A stretch of 64,000 nt of DNA from Marivita sp046592965 (GTDB lineage Bacteria > Pseudomonadota > Alphaproteobacteria > Rhodobacterales > Rhodobacteraceae). Shown one piece after another: positions 1-8,180 of the stretch. Made by a program: the position numbers and the translations under genes. Position 1 is the first letter of the stretch; each line of letters starts with the position of its first letter. A model generated the notes under the pieces. It saw only the letters and a list, made by a program, of their open reading frames with translations. It made no database searches and had not been told where the DNA came from. Where the stretch lies: NCBI RefSeq assembly GCF_046592965.1, contig NZ_JBISBV010000002.1:310001-374000 (forward strand), read 5' to 3'.

Positions 1-710
1 CAGACCAGCTTGTACATCAGCGTGTCGATGCCCGAGATCAGCCCCATCGACCACAGCCATGTCGGCACCAGGATGATCGCGCCGCAGGCCAGCGTGAACA
101 CCGCGATGATCGCGGCAGTGATCGCACCGAATGTCACCAGCGGCACCGAGCCGTCATAGGTCTTTTCGTCCTTGGCCACGACGAGCGTTCCAAAGAACAC
201 GAAAACCCCGATCAGCGCGCCGACCGCAAAGACGATCAGCGACAGATAGAACCAATGCTCGGCCATCATCGGCGGATAGGAGGTGAACATCACCGTGGAA
301 TCGCCGTTCAGCACGGCGTAATTCGCCATCACCGCGCCGATGATCATCAGCCCGAACCCGAGCCAGGCCCAACGCGGCGTCGCCAGCCGCGAGCCGAGCA
401 GCACCGTCGCGGCAAAGTAGAGCACCGCGATCTCGAAGAAGACGATCCAGAACAACAGCACGTTGGCGCCGTGCCCGGTCAGCACGAGATAAAACCACTC
501 GGCGGGCAGAAGCTGAACCGCCGGCCAGCGCGTCAGCGCCACCAACAGGCCGAAAAACCCGCCAACCGCCAGAAAGACGACAGCCGCAACCGCGTTGGCG
601 CGGATCAGCAGCTCGGCGCTGCGTTCGATGCGGCGTCCGGTGAACGGGCAGGTGCGATACCTGACATCCGGCCCCGCGTATCCGATGGCTCCGTGATCAA
701 TGGTTGTCAT
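1..710 (-). CDS. ba3-like heme-copper oxidase subunit I, 3' part cut off by window edge
   Basis: Catalytic subunit of a terminal oxidase in the inner membrane. The readable N-terminal 236 residues begin MTTIDHGAIGYAG and hold several hydrophobic helices. The second helix carries the motif LTGHGANVL, whose His is expected to be a low-spin heme ligand. This TGHG pattern fits the B-family (ba3-type) oxidases, and the order small subunit, subunit II, subunit I is that of the Thermus cba genes. The start ATG (complement of 708-710) lies 16 bases after the subunit II stop, so the two are co-transcribed. The binuclear-centre histidines lie beyond the left edge, so activity cannot be judged. The frame stays open to base 1. 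Confidence 0.85.
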   Translation of the reverse strand, partial: MTTIDHGAIGYAGPDVRYRTCPFTGRRIERSAELLIRANAVAAVVFLAVGGFFGLLVALTRWPAVQLLPAEWFYLVLTGHGANVLLFWIVFFEIAVLYFAATVLLGSRLATPRWAWLGFGLMIIGAVMANYAVLNGDSTVMFTSYPPMMAEHWFYLSLIVFAVGALIGVFVFFGTLVVAKDEKTYDGSVPLVTFGAITAAIIAVFTLACGAIILVPTWLWSMGLISGIDTLMYKLV

Positions 711-726
711 GGCTTGGGTCCCCCGC

Positions 727-1281
727 TTAATCGACGACGCGGATTATGCCGGTCATCATGTGATGGCCGATGCCGCAATATTCGTTGCAGACGACGCCGT
801 ATTCTCCCGTTTCGGTCGGGGTCAGCGTCAGGATGTGTTCATAGCCCGGATGCACCGAGATATTGATGTTGACAGGCTGCAGCGAAAAGCCGTGCTGCCA
901 GTCCGCCGATGACAGGTGAAACCGGTAGCTCTGGTCCTTCTTCAGCTCCAGCGCCGGCCACCATTCCCAAAGCCGCCCCAGCATGTAGACATCGCCGCCC
1001 GCCGGTGGGCTGACCACCGGGATGCCGCCGATATCGACCGGTTCACCCGAGGCGTCCAGCAGCTGAAATTCATCCGCGAAGGCCTCGACCTTCTCGACGA
1101 ATTGATCGGGATTGATGCGATAGGTTTCCGTGGACAGGTTCTGATTTCCGATGAAATGCCAGGCGATCATGAAGAAGAACATGAACAGCCCCCACAAGAA
1201 GGCGACGATGATCCATGTCAGCTCGATGCCGTGGATCGGCTCTTTCCACCAGAGGCGGTTGCTCGGAGGGTTGATGGACAT
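727..1281 (-). CDS. ba3-like cytochrome c oxidase subunit II (CuA protein)
   Basis: Electron-entry subunit of the oxidase, 184 residues. There is one N-terminal membrane helix (about residues 22-44), then a periplasmic cupredoxin domain. The C-terminal motif VCNEYCGIGHHMM has Cys, Cys+4, His+8 and Met+11, the CuA ligand spacing. A further His in VHPGYEH upstream probably completes the site. The protein is short compared with A-family CoxB, as expected for ba3-type enzymes. It starts at the ATG complementary to 1279-1281, just after the small-subunit gene, and is followed after 16 bases by subunit I. Residues are seen directly; the oxidase class is inferred from the motif, length and gene order. 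Confidence 0.9.
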   Translation of the reverse strand: MSINPPSNRLWWKEPIHGIELTWIIVAFLWGLFMFFFMIAWHFIGNQNLSTETYRINPDQFVEKVEAFADEFQLLDASGEPVDIGGIPVVSPPAGGDVYMLGRLWEWWPALELKKDQSYRFHLSSADWQHGFSLQPVNINISVHPGYEHILTLTPTETGEYGVVCNEYCGIGHHMMTGIIRVVD

Positions 1282-1308
1282 GGCACACCCTTTCAGACAG
1301 GTTTGCGA

Positions 1309-1488
1309 TCAGTTGGCGATCGGAACGGAGGCAACTTCCATCACCCCCCAGATGATGTAGAGAACCGTCGGCATCGTGACGCCGATGAACAAAAGCAGAA
1401 ACGGATTGTCGAGGATGCGCTGCATGGCCGGGATCGGCTCGTCCCGCTCCGGTGCAGCGGCGGGATGTGTGGTGTCATTCTTGTCCAT
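1309..1488 (-). CDS. small single-helix oxidase subunit (CbaD-like position)
   Basis: A 59-residue protein beginning MDKNDTTHPAAAPERD. It has a polar N-terminus of about 28 residues and one hydrophobic helix (about residues 32-53, core LLLFIGVTMPTVLYIIWGV). A strong ribosome site GGAGGG lies seven bases upstream of the ATG. It is the first gene of the oxidase operon and occupies the place of the subunit IIa gene in Thermus ba3 oxidase. Assignment as an oxidase subunit is by position and topology only, since the sequence has no diagnostic motif. It may instead be an assembly factor. Confidence 0.7.
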   Translation of the reverse strand: MDKNDTTHPAAAPERDEPIPAMQRILDNPFLLLFIGVTMPTVLYIIWGVMEVASVPIAN

Positions 1489-1705
1489 ATGTATCCCTCC
1501 TGAGTGACAAGGCTGTCATGCCGCGTCCCGCTCGGTGAGATTGCACATTCCAAGTGCGAACAGACCGGCGGTCTGTGATCGGGTAAAGAGGAAAACCGGC
1601 GAGTGTATTACCAGATGGGCAAGGCGTCCTGCGCCTAACCCGTTGCCAGTAAATCCAGACTACAGGGCCACCCCGCAAACGGTAAATCAAAACCGCCCGG
1701 ACGAT

Positions 1706-1719
1706 ATGATCTGCATCAT
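1706..1719. promoter_or_regulatory. FNR/CRP-type palindrome ATGAT-N4-ATCAT
   Basis: Perfect 5-base arms around a 4-base centre (CTGC), one mismatch per half from the FNR/NnrR-type consensus TTGAT-N4-ATCAA. It lies 218 bases upstream of the oxidase operon start and about 130 bases upstream of the CPBP gene. The rest of 1489-1852 shows no convincing gene or RNA. Oxygen-responsive control of an oxidase is plausible but is an inference from one weak site. Confidence 0.35.
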
Positions 1720-1852
1720 TGACAATTATCCGAAAACCCAAATCGACGGACGAGCGTCGAGATTCGCGGCAGAGGACAAAGTGTTCGCACGCGGGTTGAT
1801 CCACATCAGCGCGCTTTCCGTGCCATGCCATGACGATGCTGGCGACGCGCTC

Positions 1853-2728
1853 ATGACATTGATGGTTTTTGCGATGCCAACCCGATCAGCTTCTTCTCTC
1901 CAGACAGACGTACCAGCTTCGGCTCTGGGTCTCTTTCTCGTTGCAACTTTCGGGCTCACCTGGGGGATCATCGGAGCCTATATCGTCGTCCCGGACGTGA
2001 TGGCCGGGATTTTCGGCGACCTCAGCGGCGCGCATCCGCTCTTCTTTCTCGCCACCTGGTCACCGGCCCTCGCGGGATTTCTCGTTGTGTATCTCAACGG
2101 AGGCTTGCCGGGCTGGCGCGCCTTTCTCTTGCGGCTAGTGATGTGGCGCGGGTCGTGGGGCTGGGTGACGTTCATCCTGATTGTGCTGCCGCTCGTCTTT
2201 GTCGCAGGGTCGCTTCTCAAAGGCGGGCCGGTACTTGCACCCGTACCACCCGAAGGCGTGAGCGCGGTCCTGGCGGTCATGGTCATGATGCTCTTTCTCG
2301 GCCCGGTGGAGGAATTCGGCTGGCGCGGCGTCATGCAACCTTTGCTGCAACGCCACATGGCGCCGCTCTGGGCGGGCCTCATCATCGGCGCCACATGGGG
2401 CATCTGGCACCTGCCGGCCTTCTTCCTCGCGGGCGTGGTCTTTGCCGACTGGAACTTCCTGCCCTTTTTCGTCGGCAACGTCACTCTCGCGGTTCTGGTC
2501 ACTCCGATCTTCAACAGCGCGCGCGGCAGCCTGCTGTGGCCGATGCTGTTCCACTGGCAACTGATCAATCCGTTCTGGGCCGATGCACAGCCGTGGGACA
2601 CCTGGATTCTGGTGGCGATAACCCTGGTCGTGGTCTGGTGGAACCGCGACGCGATGTTCACGCGCGACAGCGGCGTCACCGATGTTATCCCGGCACCAGA
2701 ACCCTGTGCATCCCATATGGCGCAGTAG
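1853..2728 (+). CDS. CPBP-family intramembrane metalloprotease
   Basis: Multi-helix membrane protein of about 291 residues of the CPBP/Abi family (putative glutamic-type intramembrane proteases). Three family motifs are present in order: EEFGWRG (EExxxR, about residues 153-159), WGIWHLPAF (about 30 residues later) and HWQLIN near the C-terminus. The substrate is unknown. The frame is open well upstream, so the start is uncertain: ATG codons at 1853, 1862 and 1874 are all in frame, and none has a strong ribosome site. It stands alone, divergent from the oxidase operon. Confidence 0.8.
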   Translation: MTLMVFAMPTRSASSLQTDVPASALGLFLVATFGLTWGIIGAYIVVPDVMAGIFGDLSGAHPLFFLATWSPALAGFLVVYLNGGLPGWRAFLLRLVMWRGSWGWVTFILIVLPLVFVAGSLLKGGPVLAPVPPEGVSAVLAVMVMMLFLGPVEEFGWRGVMQPLLQRHMAPLWAGLIIGATWGIWHLPAFFLAGVVFADWNFLPFFVGNVTLAVLVTPIFNSARGSLLWPMLFHWQLINPFWADAQPWDTWILVAITLVVVWWNRDAMFTRDSGVTDVIPAPEPCASHMAQ

Positions 2729-3021
2729 AGAGTAGCGTCGCACTCCAATCGCTCCTTGGCGCAGGAGAAAGCCGCTCGTCCGGTTCGCCGCCGGTTCCAA
2801 CCCTCGCGGGCGCAGCGCCACGCCTGCTGCCATCACACACTCTGCACATCGCGTCCAAGAGTGCGGTGGCGGTGGCGGAAATGGCCCGAATCCTGCCCGA
2901 AACCGGTGCACTCCGACCGATTTACTGAGATTTGAGCCACTTTTCGACCAAGACAAGGTTTTTCCGCAAAAGGCCAGAATAGCCTTGTAATCCCCATGTT
3001 TGCTTGGCTATACGCGTCGGC
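2729..3021. other. intergenic region without a recognised feature
   Basis: About 290 bases between the CPBP gene and tRNA-Ser. Short frames here lack a ribosome site or recognisable protein features. The promoter of tRNA-Ser should lie in the last 60 bases but no clear -35/-10 pair was picked out. Confidence 0.5.
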
Positions 3022-3111
3022 GGAGACGTGGCCGAGTGGTCGAAGGCGCTCCCCTGCTAAGGGAGTAGGCCCGGAAGGGTCTCGAGGGTTCGAATCCCTT
3101 CGTCTCCGCCA
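3022..3111 (+). tRNA. tRNA-Ser (anticodon GCT)
   Basis: Full class II tRNA, 90 bases with encoded CCA. The acceptor stem GGAGACG pairs with CGTCTCC. The anticodon stem-loop reads CTCCC-CTGCTAA-GGGAG, giving anticodon GCT for AGC/AGT serine codons. A long variable arm (about 3066-3083) and the T-loop GGTTCGAATCC are present. Confidence 0.97.
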
Positions 3112-3328
3112 TCATCGCTTCTGATGTGCCGATTTCGTTTACGGTTGTGGCGTGTGGCGGCTGCATCGGGCGAACGTCTGACCGCTGCCATAAGGTCTCG
3201 CCCCAAACGCCATCTGCTTCAGCACCGTCGCATGTCGAATTGGCGATGTGGAGCACGCGGATGGTTGCACGGCTCGAAAGCTCCCCCATATTTCAGAGGT
3301 TCAACTAAATGACTTTGCGGAGGCAAAG

Positions 3329-4252
3329 ATGGGCTATGTGAAGACGGCGATGCTGATGGCGGCGATGACCGCGCTCTTCATGGGCGTGGGGTATCTTCTG
3401 GGTGGATCGGGAGGTGCGTTGATTGCTCTGGTCGTTGCGGCCGGCATGAACGCGTTTACCTGGTGGAACTCGGATCGCATGGTCTTGCGGATGCACAACG
3501 CCCAGCCGGTGGTGCGGGGAGACCGCATGGGGCTGCACGCGTTGACCGTGGAGCTTGCGCGCAATGCGGGTCTGCCCGAGCCAATGGTCTATCTGATCGA
3601 TACGGCGCAGCCCAATGCGTTTGCCACGGGGCGGAACCCGGCCAATGCCGCGGTGGCCGTGACCTCTGGCCTGATGCGCAGCCTGACCCGCGAGGAGCTG
3701 GCAGGCGTCATCGCGCACGAACTGGCCCATATCCGCAATCACGACACCGCCATCATGACCGTCACCGCGACCTTTGCCGGTGCGATTTCGATGCTGGCCA
3801 ATTTCGCGCTGTTCTTTGGCGGTTCACGCGAAAGGCTGGGGCTGATCGGTACGCTCCTGATGATGATCCTCGCGCCGCTTGCGGCGGCACTGGTGCAGAT
3901 GGCGATCAGCCGGACGCGGGAATATGCCGCCGATAAGGCCGGGGCCGAGATCTGCGGCCAGCCGCTCTGGCTCGCGTCGGCGCTTGAAAAGATTGCCGTG
4001 GGCGCGGCGCGGATCGACAATCACGCCGCCGAGCGCAATCCGGCGACCGCGCATATGTTCATCATCAACCCGCTGCACGCTCACAAGCACGACAGTCTTT
4101 TCGCAACCCACCCGGCGACGGAGAACCGGGTTGCGGCCTTGCGGGGCATGGCACGCGATTCCGGCCATGAGCGGCGCGCGGCTGCGCAGCCCATTACTTC
4201 CAGCCGTATCCCCAATACGCGGAATGGTGGACGTTCGGGGCCGTGGTCCTGA
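3329..4252 (+). CDS. htpX: HtpX-like M48 membrane zinc protease
   Basis: Membrane-quality-control endopeptidase of 307 residues. Two N-terminal helices (about residues 5-46) precede the zinc site HELAH (about 130-134) and a later glutamate in EYAADKAG (about 202). Two more helices lie between these motifs, as in HtpX. The ATG at 3329 is chosen over the upstream in-frame codons because GCGGAGG lies six bases before it and the protein then starts MGYVKTAML, typical of HtpX. It follows tRNA-Ser after about 215 empty bases and appears monocistronic. Sequence and length match the family well. Confidence 0.95.
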   Translation: MGYVKTAMLMAAMTALFMGVGYLLGGSGGALIALVVAAGMNAFTWWNSDRMVLRMHNAQPVVRGDRMGLHALTVELARNAGLPEPMVYLIDTAQPNAFATGRNPANAAVAVTSGLMRSLTREELAGVIAHELAHIRNHDTAIMTVTATFAGAISMLANFALFFGGSRERLGLIGTLLMMILAPLAAALVQMAISRTREYAADKAGAEICGQPLWLASALEKIAVGAARIDNHAAERNPATAHMFIINPLHAHKHDSLFATHPATENRVAALRGMARDSGHERRAAAQPITSSRIPNTRNGGRSGPWS

Positions 4253-4419
4253 GCAAGCCCATGGTTTGATCTGCCAGACCCGTGGCTGGCCGCGACAAGA
4301 TTGCACCGCGTCGGTGTGGCGTCGCCTGGGGTGCCTTATCCGGTCAGCGAAGCCATGCCGGCAGGCGACCCCCCGGACGCTTTCAATTCGGGAACCGCCT
4401 TCCAATAAAGGCCTGGATG

Positions 4420-5397
4420 TCACGGGTAATGGACCCCGCCCTCGGCGCGCATGACCTTGCTCTTTCCTTTGGGCAGGGGGATGAAATCCTCCTCGTCGCC
4501 GGGCACGGTTTCGAACCTTCCGCGGGCCCATTCTTCCTTGGCCTGTTCGATACGCTCGGGGCGCGAGGAGACGAAGTTCCACCAGATGTAGCGCGGCCCG
4601 TCCATCGGCGCGCCGCCAAACAGCATGAAGCGCGCATGATCGCCGGTGCCGTCTGCCAGCGCGGTGACGGTGATCTCGTCGCCGGGGCGCAGTACCAACA
4701 GTTCGCCGGGCTTGAACGTGTCGCCCGCCACCTCAATCTGCCCGTGGATCGTGTAGAGTGCGCGTTCTTCGGTATTCGCGGCAATCGGCGCGCGGGCGCC
4801 GGGGGCCAGTGTCACGTCACCGTAAAGCGTGTCCGACGCGGTCTTGAGCGGCGAGGTGGCGCCAAAGGCCGAACCGGCGATGAGCCGGACCTTGAGCCCG
4901 TCGGCGTCCACCACCGGCAGGTCGGTCTTGCCGTGATGCATGAAAGCCGGATCCGTTTCCTCCTCATCCTCGGGCAGCGCCATCCAGGTCTGAATTCCAA
5001 ACAGCCGCTGTCCGGTGGCGCGCCGCTCTGGTGCGGTGCGTTCGGAATGCACGATGCCGCGACCGGCCTTCATCCAGTTCACCGCGCCCGGCTCGATCGC
5101 CAGATCGGTGCCGAGACTGTCGCGGTGGTGGATCTGCCCCTCAAAGAGATAGGTGAGCGTTGCCAGGTTGATATGCGGATGCGGGCGCACATCGATGCCT
5201 TCGTCGGTGAGAAATTCGGCCGGGCCCATCTGGTCGAAGAAGATGAACGGGCCGACCATCTGGCGTTTCTTCGATGGCAGCGCGCGGCGTACCTCCATCT
5301 CGCCAAGATCGACGGCGCGCGGCACGATCAGGGTTTCGATGGCGTCGGTTGTCGCGCGGTCGCCGGGAATGGGGTCTGGGCAGGGGCTCCAGCTCAT
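4420..5397 (-). CDS. pirin-family bicupin protein
   Basis: A 325-residue pirin-like protein with two cupin halves. The metal-site motif PHPHINLATLTY (about residues 72-83) and GRGIVHSE (about 113-120) supply the His, His, His and Glu expected to bind iron. The second cupin is less conserved. Some bacterial pirins act as quercetinase-like dioxygenases; the substrate here is unknown. It is the last of a minus-strand run with WrbA, DoxX and a ring-cleaving dioxygenase, which suggests a role in aromatic or quinone stress. An AAGGATC ribosome site supports the start. It is about 30 residues longer than common pirins. Confidence 0.87.
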   Translation of the reverse strand: MSWSPCPDPIPGDRATTDAIETLIVPRAVDLGEMEVRRALPSKKRQMVGPFIFFDQMGPAEFLTDEGIDVRPHPHINLATLTYLFEGQIHHRDSLGTDLAIEPGAVNWMKAGRGIVHSERTAPERRATGQRLFGIQTWMALPEDEEETDPAFMHHGKTDLPVVDADGLKVRLIAGSAFGATSPLKTASDTLYGDVTLAPGARAPIAANTEERALYTIHGQIEVAGDTFKPGELLVLRPGDEITVTALADGTGDHARFMLFGGAPMDGPRYIWWNFVSSRPERIEQAKEEWARGRFETVPGDEEDFIPLPKGKSKVMRAEGGVHYP

Positions 5398-5434
5398 GGG
5401 GATGATCCTTTCAGGTTGGGCAGGGGATGAGGGG

Positions 5435-5728
5435 TCAGCCGTTCAGCACGTCCTGCCATTCGGGATGTCTTGCGATTTGCGCCTTGGCGAACGGGCAGAG
5501 GGGAACGATCTTGCGCCCCTCTGCGCGGGCATCCTCGACGCCGCGGCGCACCAGCGCCTGTCCGGCACCGCGTCCGCGCAGGGCATCGGGCACGCCGGTG
5601 TGATCGATGATGATGGTCGTGGCGCCGGCGCGTGAATATGTCATCTCGGCCGTGTGCCCGTCCACCACGAGTTCGTACCGCCCCTTGCTGTCGGTCTCCT
5701 CGCGGGTGATTTCGAATGTGTCGTCCAT
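5435..5728 (-). CDS. small GNAT-fold N-acetyltransferase (YidJ-like)
   Basis: A 97-residue one-domain protein of the small GCN5-related acetyltransferase group. The acetyl-CoA pyrophosphate loop is visible as RGRGAGQAL, and it ends with the typical LCPFAKAQI...HPEW. The ATG at 5728 (MDDTFEITREE) is chosen over upstream in-frame codons because GAGGAG lies just before it and because family members start there. Downstream the pirin gene begins after 37 bases. The substrate is unknown. Confidence 0.85.
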   Translation of the reverse strand: MDDTFEITREETDSKGRYELVVDGHTAEMTYSRAGATTIIIDHTGVPDALRGRGAGQALVRRGVEDARAEGRKIVPLCPFAKAQIARHPEWQDVLNG

Positions 5729-5876
5729 CGGTTGCTCCTCTACAAAGTTTCGCTCGATCGCGCGCGGCAATGCGGTTTCGCATGAGCCGATTCCGACGGG
5801 CGGTGCCGTGATGGTGCGGAACGGCAACCGCCAATCGCGTTCGGGCGTTCGCCGTCGCAACGATGATCGTGGCGCG

Positions 5877-6467
5877 TCACGCCAGTTTTTCCGCCATCTC
5901 GACAAGTCGCCGTGCCTGATGGGCGATGGCGGCTTTTGTATCCTCGTTGAATTCGGCGCCCTGCGTGTGGCTGTAGCCGTAGGGATTGCCGCCGGTCTTG
6001 AAGATCACCTCGTCGGTATATCCTGGCGCGACGACGATGCCGCCCCAGTGCATCACCGTGGTGTAGAGCGACAACAGCGTGGATTCCTGCCCGCCATGCG
6101 TGTTCTGCGCCGAGGTCATGGCCGTGACCGGCTTGTTGGCCAGCCCGCCCTTGGCCCAGACCCCGCCGAGCGTGTCGATGAAGGCGCGCATCTGGCTTGC
6201 CATGACGCCGAAGCGGGTGCCGCACGAGATCAGGTAGGCATTGGCCCATTCCATGTCCTCGGCGGTGGCGTTGGGGATGTCGGCTGTCGACTCTGCATGG
6301 GCTTTCCAGGCGTCCTGGCTGTTGACCGCCGCATCTGGCGCGGTCTCGGGTGCCTTGAGCAGCCGCACCTCGGCACCGGCGGCCTCTGCCGCCTCTGCGG
6401 CGATGGATGCCATCTGGTGGTTGGTGCCGTAGCTGGAATAATAGACGATCGCGAGTTTGACGGTCAT
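5877..6467 (-). CDS. wrbA: WrbA-like NAD(P)H:quinone oxidoreductase
   Basis: Flavodoxin-fold FMN enzyme of 196 residues that reduces quinones by two electrons, avoiding semiquinone radicals. The FMN phosphate loop is YYSSYGTNHQMA near the N-terminus. The WrbA signatures GTRFGVMASQMRAF and SAQNTHGGQESTL follow in mid-protein, with GGNPYGYSHTQG near the end. It sits between DoxX (45 bases upstream) and the small GNAT gene. The symbol is by family resemblance; orthology to E. coli wrbA was not tested. Confidence 0.9.
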   Translation of the reverse strand: MTVKLAIVYYSSYGTNHQMASIAAEAAEAAGAEVRLLKAPETAPDAAVNSQDAWKAHAESTADIPNATAEDMEWANAYLISCGTRFGVMASQMRAFIDTLGGVWAKGGLANKPVTAMTSAQNTHGGQESTLLSLYTTVMHWGGIVVAPGYTDEVIFKTGGNPYGYSHTQGAEFNEDTKAAIAHQARRLVEMAEKLA

Positions 6468-6512
6468 TGTCGGTCTCCCTTCAGGTTGGTTGGGTCGAGG
6501 GCGGGTTTCATG

Positions 6513-6923
6513 TCAAACGTTGCTGCGTGCCCGCGTGTTCCGCAACGCATCAAGGCTCCACGGTCCGGGACCGGCAAAGACGATGTAGAAAAACACGAAA
6601 CAGTAGAGGATCGCCGCATCGCCCTGGTTGATCACCGGAAAGAAGTTCGCCGGTGCGTGACCGATGAAGTAGGCCGCCGCTGCCAGGCCCGACGCCAAGA
6701 ACGCGGCGGGTCGTGTGAACAGGCCCAGGGTCAGAAGCGCGCCAGTGAAAAGCTCGATCACACCGGCTGTCCAGCCCAGTGTAAAGGCATCCGGCGTCCG
6801 GCCGGTATCGGGAAAGCCGAGGATCTTGTCCGTTCCGTGCGCAAGAAAGAGCAACGCGGTCATGATCCGCAGCACGCTCAGAATGCGCGGGGCCCAGGTG
6901 GTTTCAAGGGTGTCGGTGTTCAT
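6513..6923 (-). CDS. DoxX-family membrane protein
   Basis: Small four-helix membrane protein of 136 residues starting MNTDTLETTWAPRI. The first helix holds the DoxX-type segment LFLAHGTDKILGFP, and LGWTAGVIELFTGALLTLG opens the second. DoxX proteins often accompany ring-cleaving dioxygenases and thiol or quinone stress genes (CatD beside CatE in Bacillus). The ATG at 6923 is preferred to an upstream in-frame codon because of the AAGGA site before it. It lies 77 bases after the dioxygenase stop. Confidence 0.87.
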   Translation of the reverse strand: MNTDTLETTWAPRILSVLRIMTALLFLAHGTDKILGFPDTGRTPDAFTLGWTAGVIELFTGALLTLGLFTRPAAFLASGLAAAAYFIGHAPANFFPVINQGDAAILYCFVFFYIVFAGPGPWSLDALRNTRARSNV

Positions 6924-7000
6924 CGCAGTGTCCTTTTGGAATCGGGTGCGCGTCCGGCATTGCCTCGCCCCGGCCATCGGCAGGGACGAGGATCGCTGGA

Positions 7001-7933
7001 TCAGTCGGCAAGGGCGGGCAGGGTCTGCTCAAGATGCGGGCGCAGATGCGCGTGCTGGTCTGGCAGTTTGAGCGCTTCGCCCAGATGTGCCGGATCCTCA
7101 TCGCGGTCAAAGCCCGGCTCGTTGGTGGCGATCTCGAACAGGATGCCGCCCGGAGTGCGGAAGTAGATGGCCCAGAAATAGTCGCGGTCGATGACCGGCG
7201 TGACATGGGCGCCGGCCTCGATCAGCGCCTTGCGCACCTCGGCCTGCGCCGCACGGTTCTCCACCGCGAAGGCAACGTGATGGACCGATCCAGCACCTTC
7301 GCGGGCTTGCGCGGCCTCGGGAAGCACTTCGAGATCAACGATATCGGCGCCATTGCCGTTCTCAAGGCCCATGCGGATCAGCGCGCCCTCGCGAGCGATC
7401 TCGTGATAGCCCATGAAGCTCAGCAGGCGGGCCGTCGCATCGCCATCACGCAGCCGCATGGTCACGCCGCGAAAGCCGCGAATGCCCTTGTCGGCCGGCA
7501 CCGGACCATCCGAGTAGGGCACGCGCGTGTCGTGCGCCACCTCGACCAGGGCAAAGCCGTCGCCGTCCGGCCCCTCAAAGCGCAAGCGCTTTTCTCCGAA
7601 GTGTTGCACGTCCTCGATACCGCCGACGCCAGCGAGGGAGAGGCGTTCGCGCCAGTAATCAAGCGTGTTTTCCGGAACCGAAAACGCGGTCTCGGACACC
7701 TCGCCCGCTCCGCGCCGGCCTTTTACGATATGGGGGAAGGGAAAGTAGGTCATCGCCGAGCCGGGTGTGCCGGACCCGTCGCCGTAGTAGAGGTGATAGA
7801 CGTCCGGCGCGTCGAAATTGACGGTCTTCTTGACGCGGCGCATTCCGAGCAGCTTGGTGAAGAAATCGTTGTTCTCCTGCGCATCCGCCGCCATCGACGT
7901 GACATGGTGCAGGCCCTTGATCTGGGTGAGCAT
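7001..7933 (-). CDS. VOC-family ring-cleaving dioxygenase (MhqO/CatE type)
   Basis: A 310-residue protein with two vicinal-oxygen-chelate modules. Metal ligands expected in this family are visible as LHHVTSM (start), GSVHHVAFAV (about residue 217) and FEIATNEPGF (about 270). Related proteins open hydroquinone or catechol rings. The start at 7933 is fixed by AAGGAG seven bases upstream; that site lies inside a short in-frame extension, which is therefore not coding. It heads the dioxygenase, DoxX, WrbA, GNAT, pirin run and has its own upstream region of about 250 bases, where an inverted repeat may be the operator. Confidence 0.88.
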   Translation of the reverse strand: MLTQIKGLHHVTSMAADAQENNDFFTKLLGMRRVKKTVNFDAPDVYHLYYGDGSGTPGSAMTYFPFPHIVKGRRGAGEVSETAFSVPENTLDYWRERLSLAGVGGIEDVQHFGEKRLRFEGPDGDGFALVEVAHDTRVPYSDGPVPADKGIRGFRGVTMRLRDGDATARLLSFMGYHEIAREGALIRMGLENGNGADIVDLEVLPEAAQAREGAGSVHHVAFAVENRAAQAEVRKALIEAGAHVTPVIDRDYFWAIYFRTPGGILFEIATNEPGFDRDEDPAHLGEALKLPDQHAHLRPHLEQTLPALAD

Positions 7934-8018
7934 GGTAAGCTCCTTCATGACTGGTTGCTTGAATGCGAAGATAGGGGGCGGCGCTGTTAAGCGGAACAGG
8001 CATAATCTCGCATTCACT

Positions 8019-8035
8019 ATTGCGTTCAGTGCAAT
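8019..8035. promoter_or_regulatory. inverted repeat ATTGC-N7-GCAAT upstream of the dioxygenase operon
   Basis: Perfect 5-base arms, 86 bases upstream of the dioxygenase start. The repeat contains the T-N11-A spacing of LysR-type boxes. No regulator gene is adjacent, so the binding protein is unknown. The rest of 7934-8180 has no gene. Confidence 0.35.
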
Positions 8036-8180
8036 GATAAAGCTCGAAGCGACCCAGAGTGAGAAGGCTCCACCGCAGCCGTGACGTCGGCACAGGGCTC
8101 AGCACCAATGATGTCGACCTGAGCCCTGATAGGTGGTTGGTGAAAGCGCGCGCGCGATGAAATGCGCGGTGTTCGGCGCG

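Noticed and set aside
255..866. Plus-strand open frame opposite the oxidase subunit I and II genes
   Set aside because: It is antisense to two well-supported oxidase genes, is rich in Arg/His/Gln as expected for a shadow frame, and has no ribosome site or family features.
1535..1852. N-terminal extension of the CPBP protease frame
   Set aside because: The frame is open but the extension has no hydrophobic or family-like sequence, and family members start near the first helix after about residue 20 of the chosen start.
5607..7166. 519-residue plus-strand open frame
   Set aside because: Antisense to the GNAT, WrbA and DoxX genes. Composition is shadow-like, and the opposite genes have clear motifs and ribosome sites.
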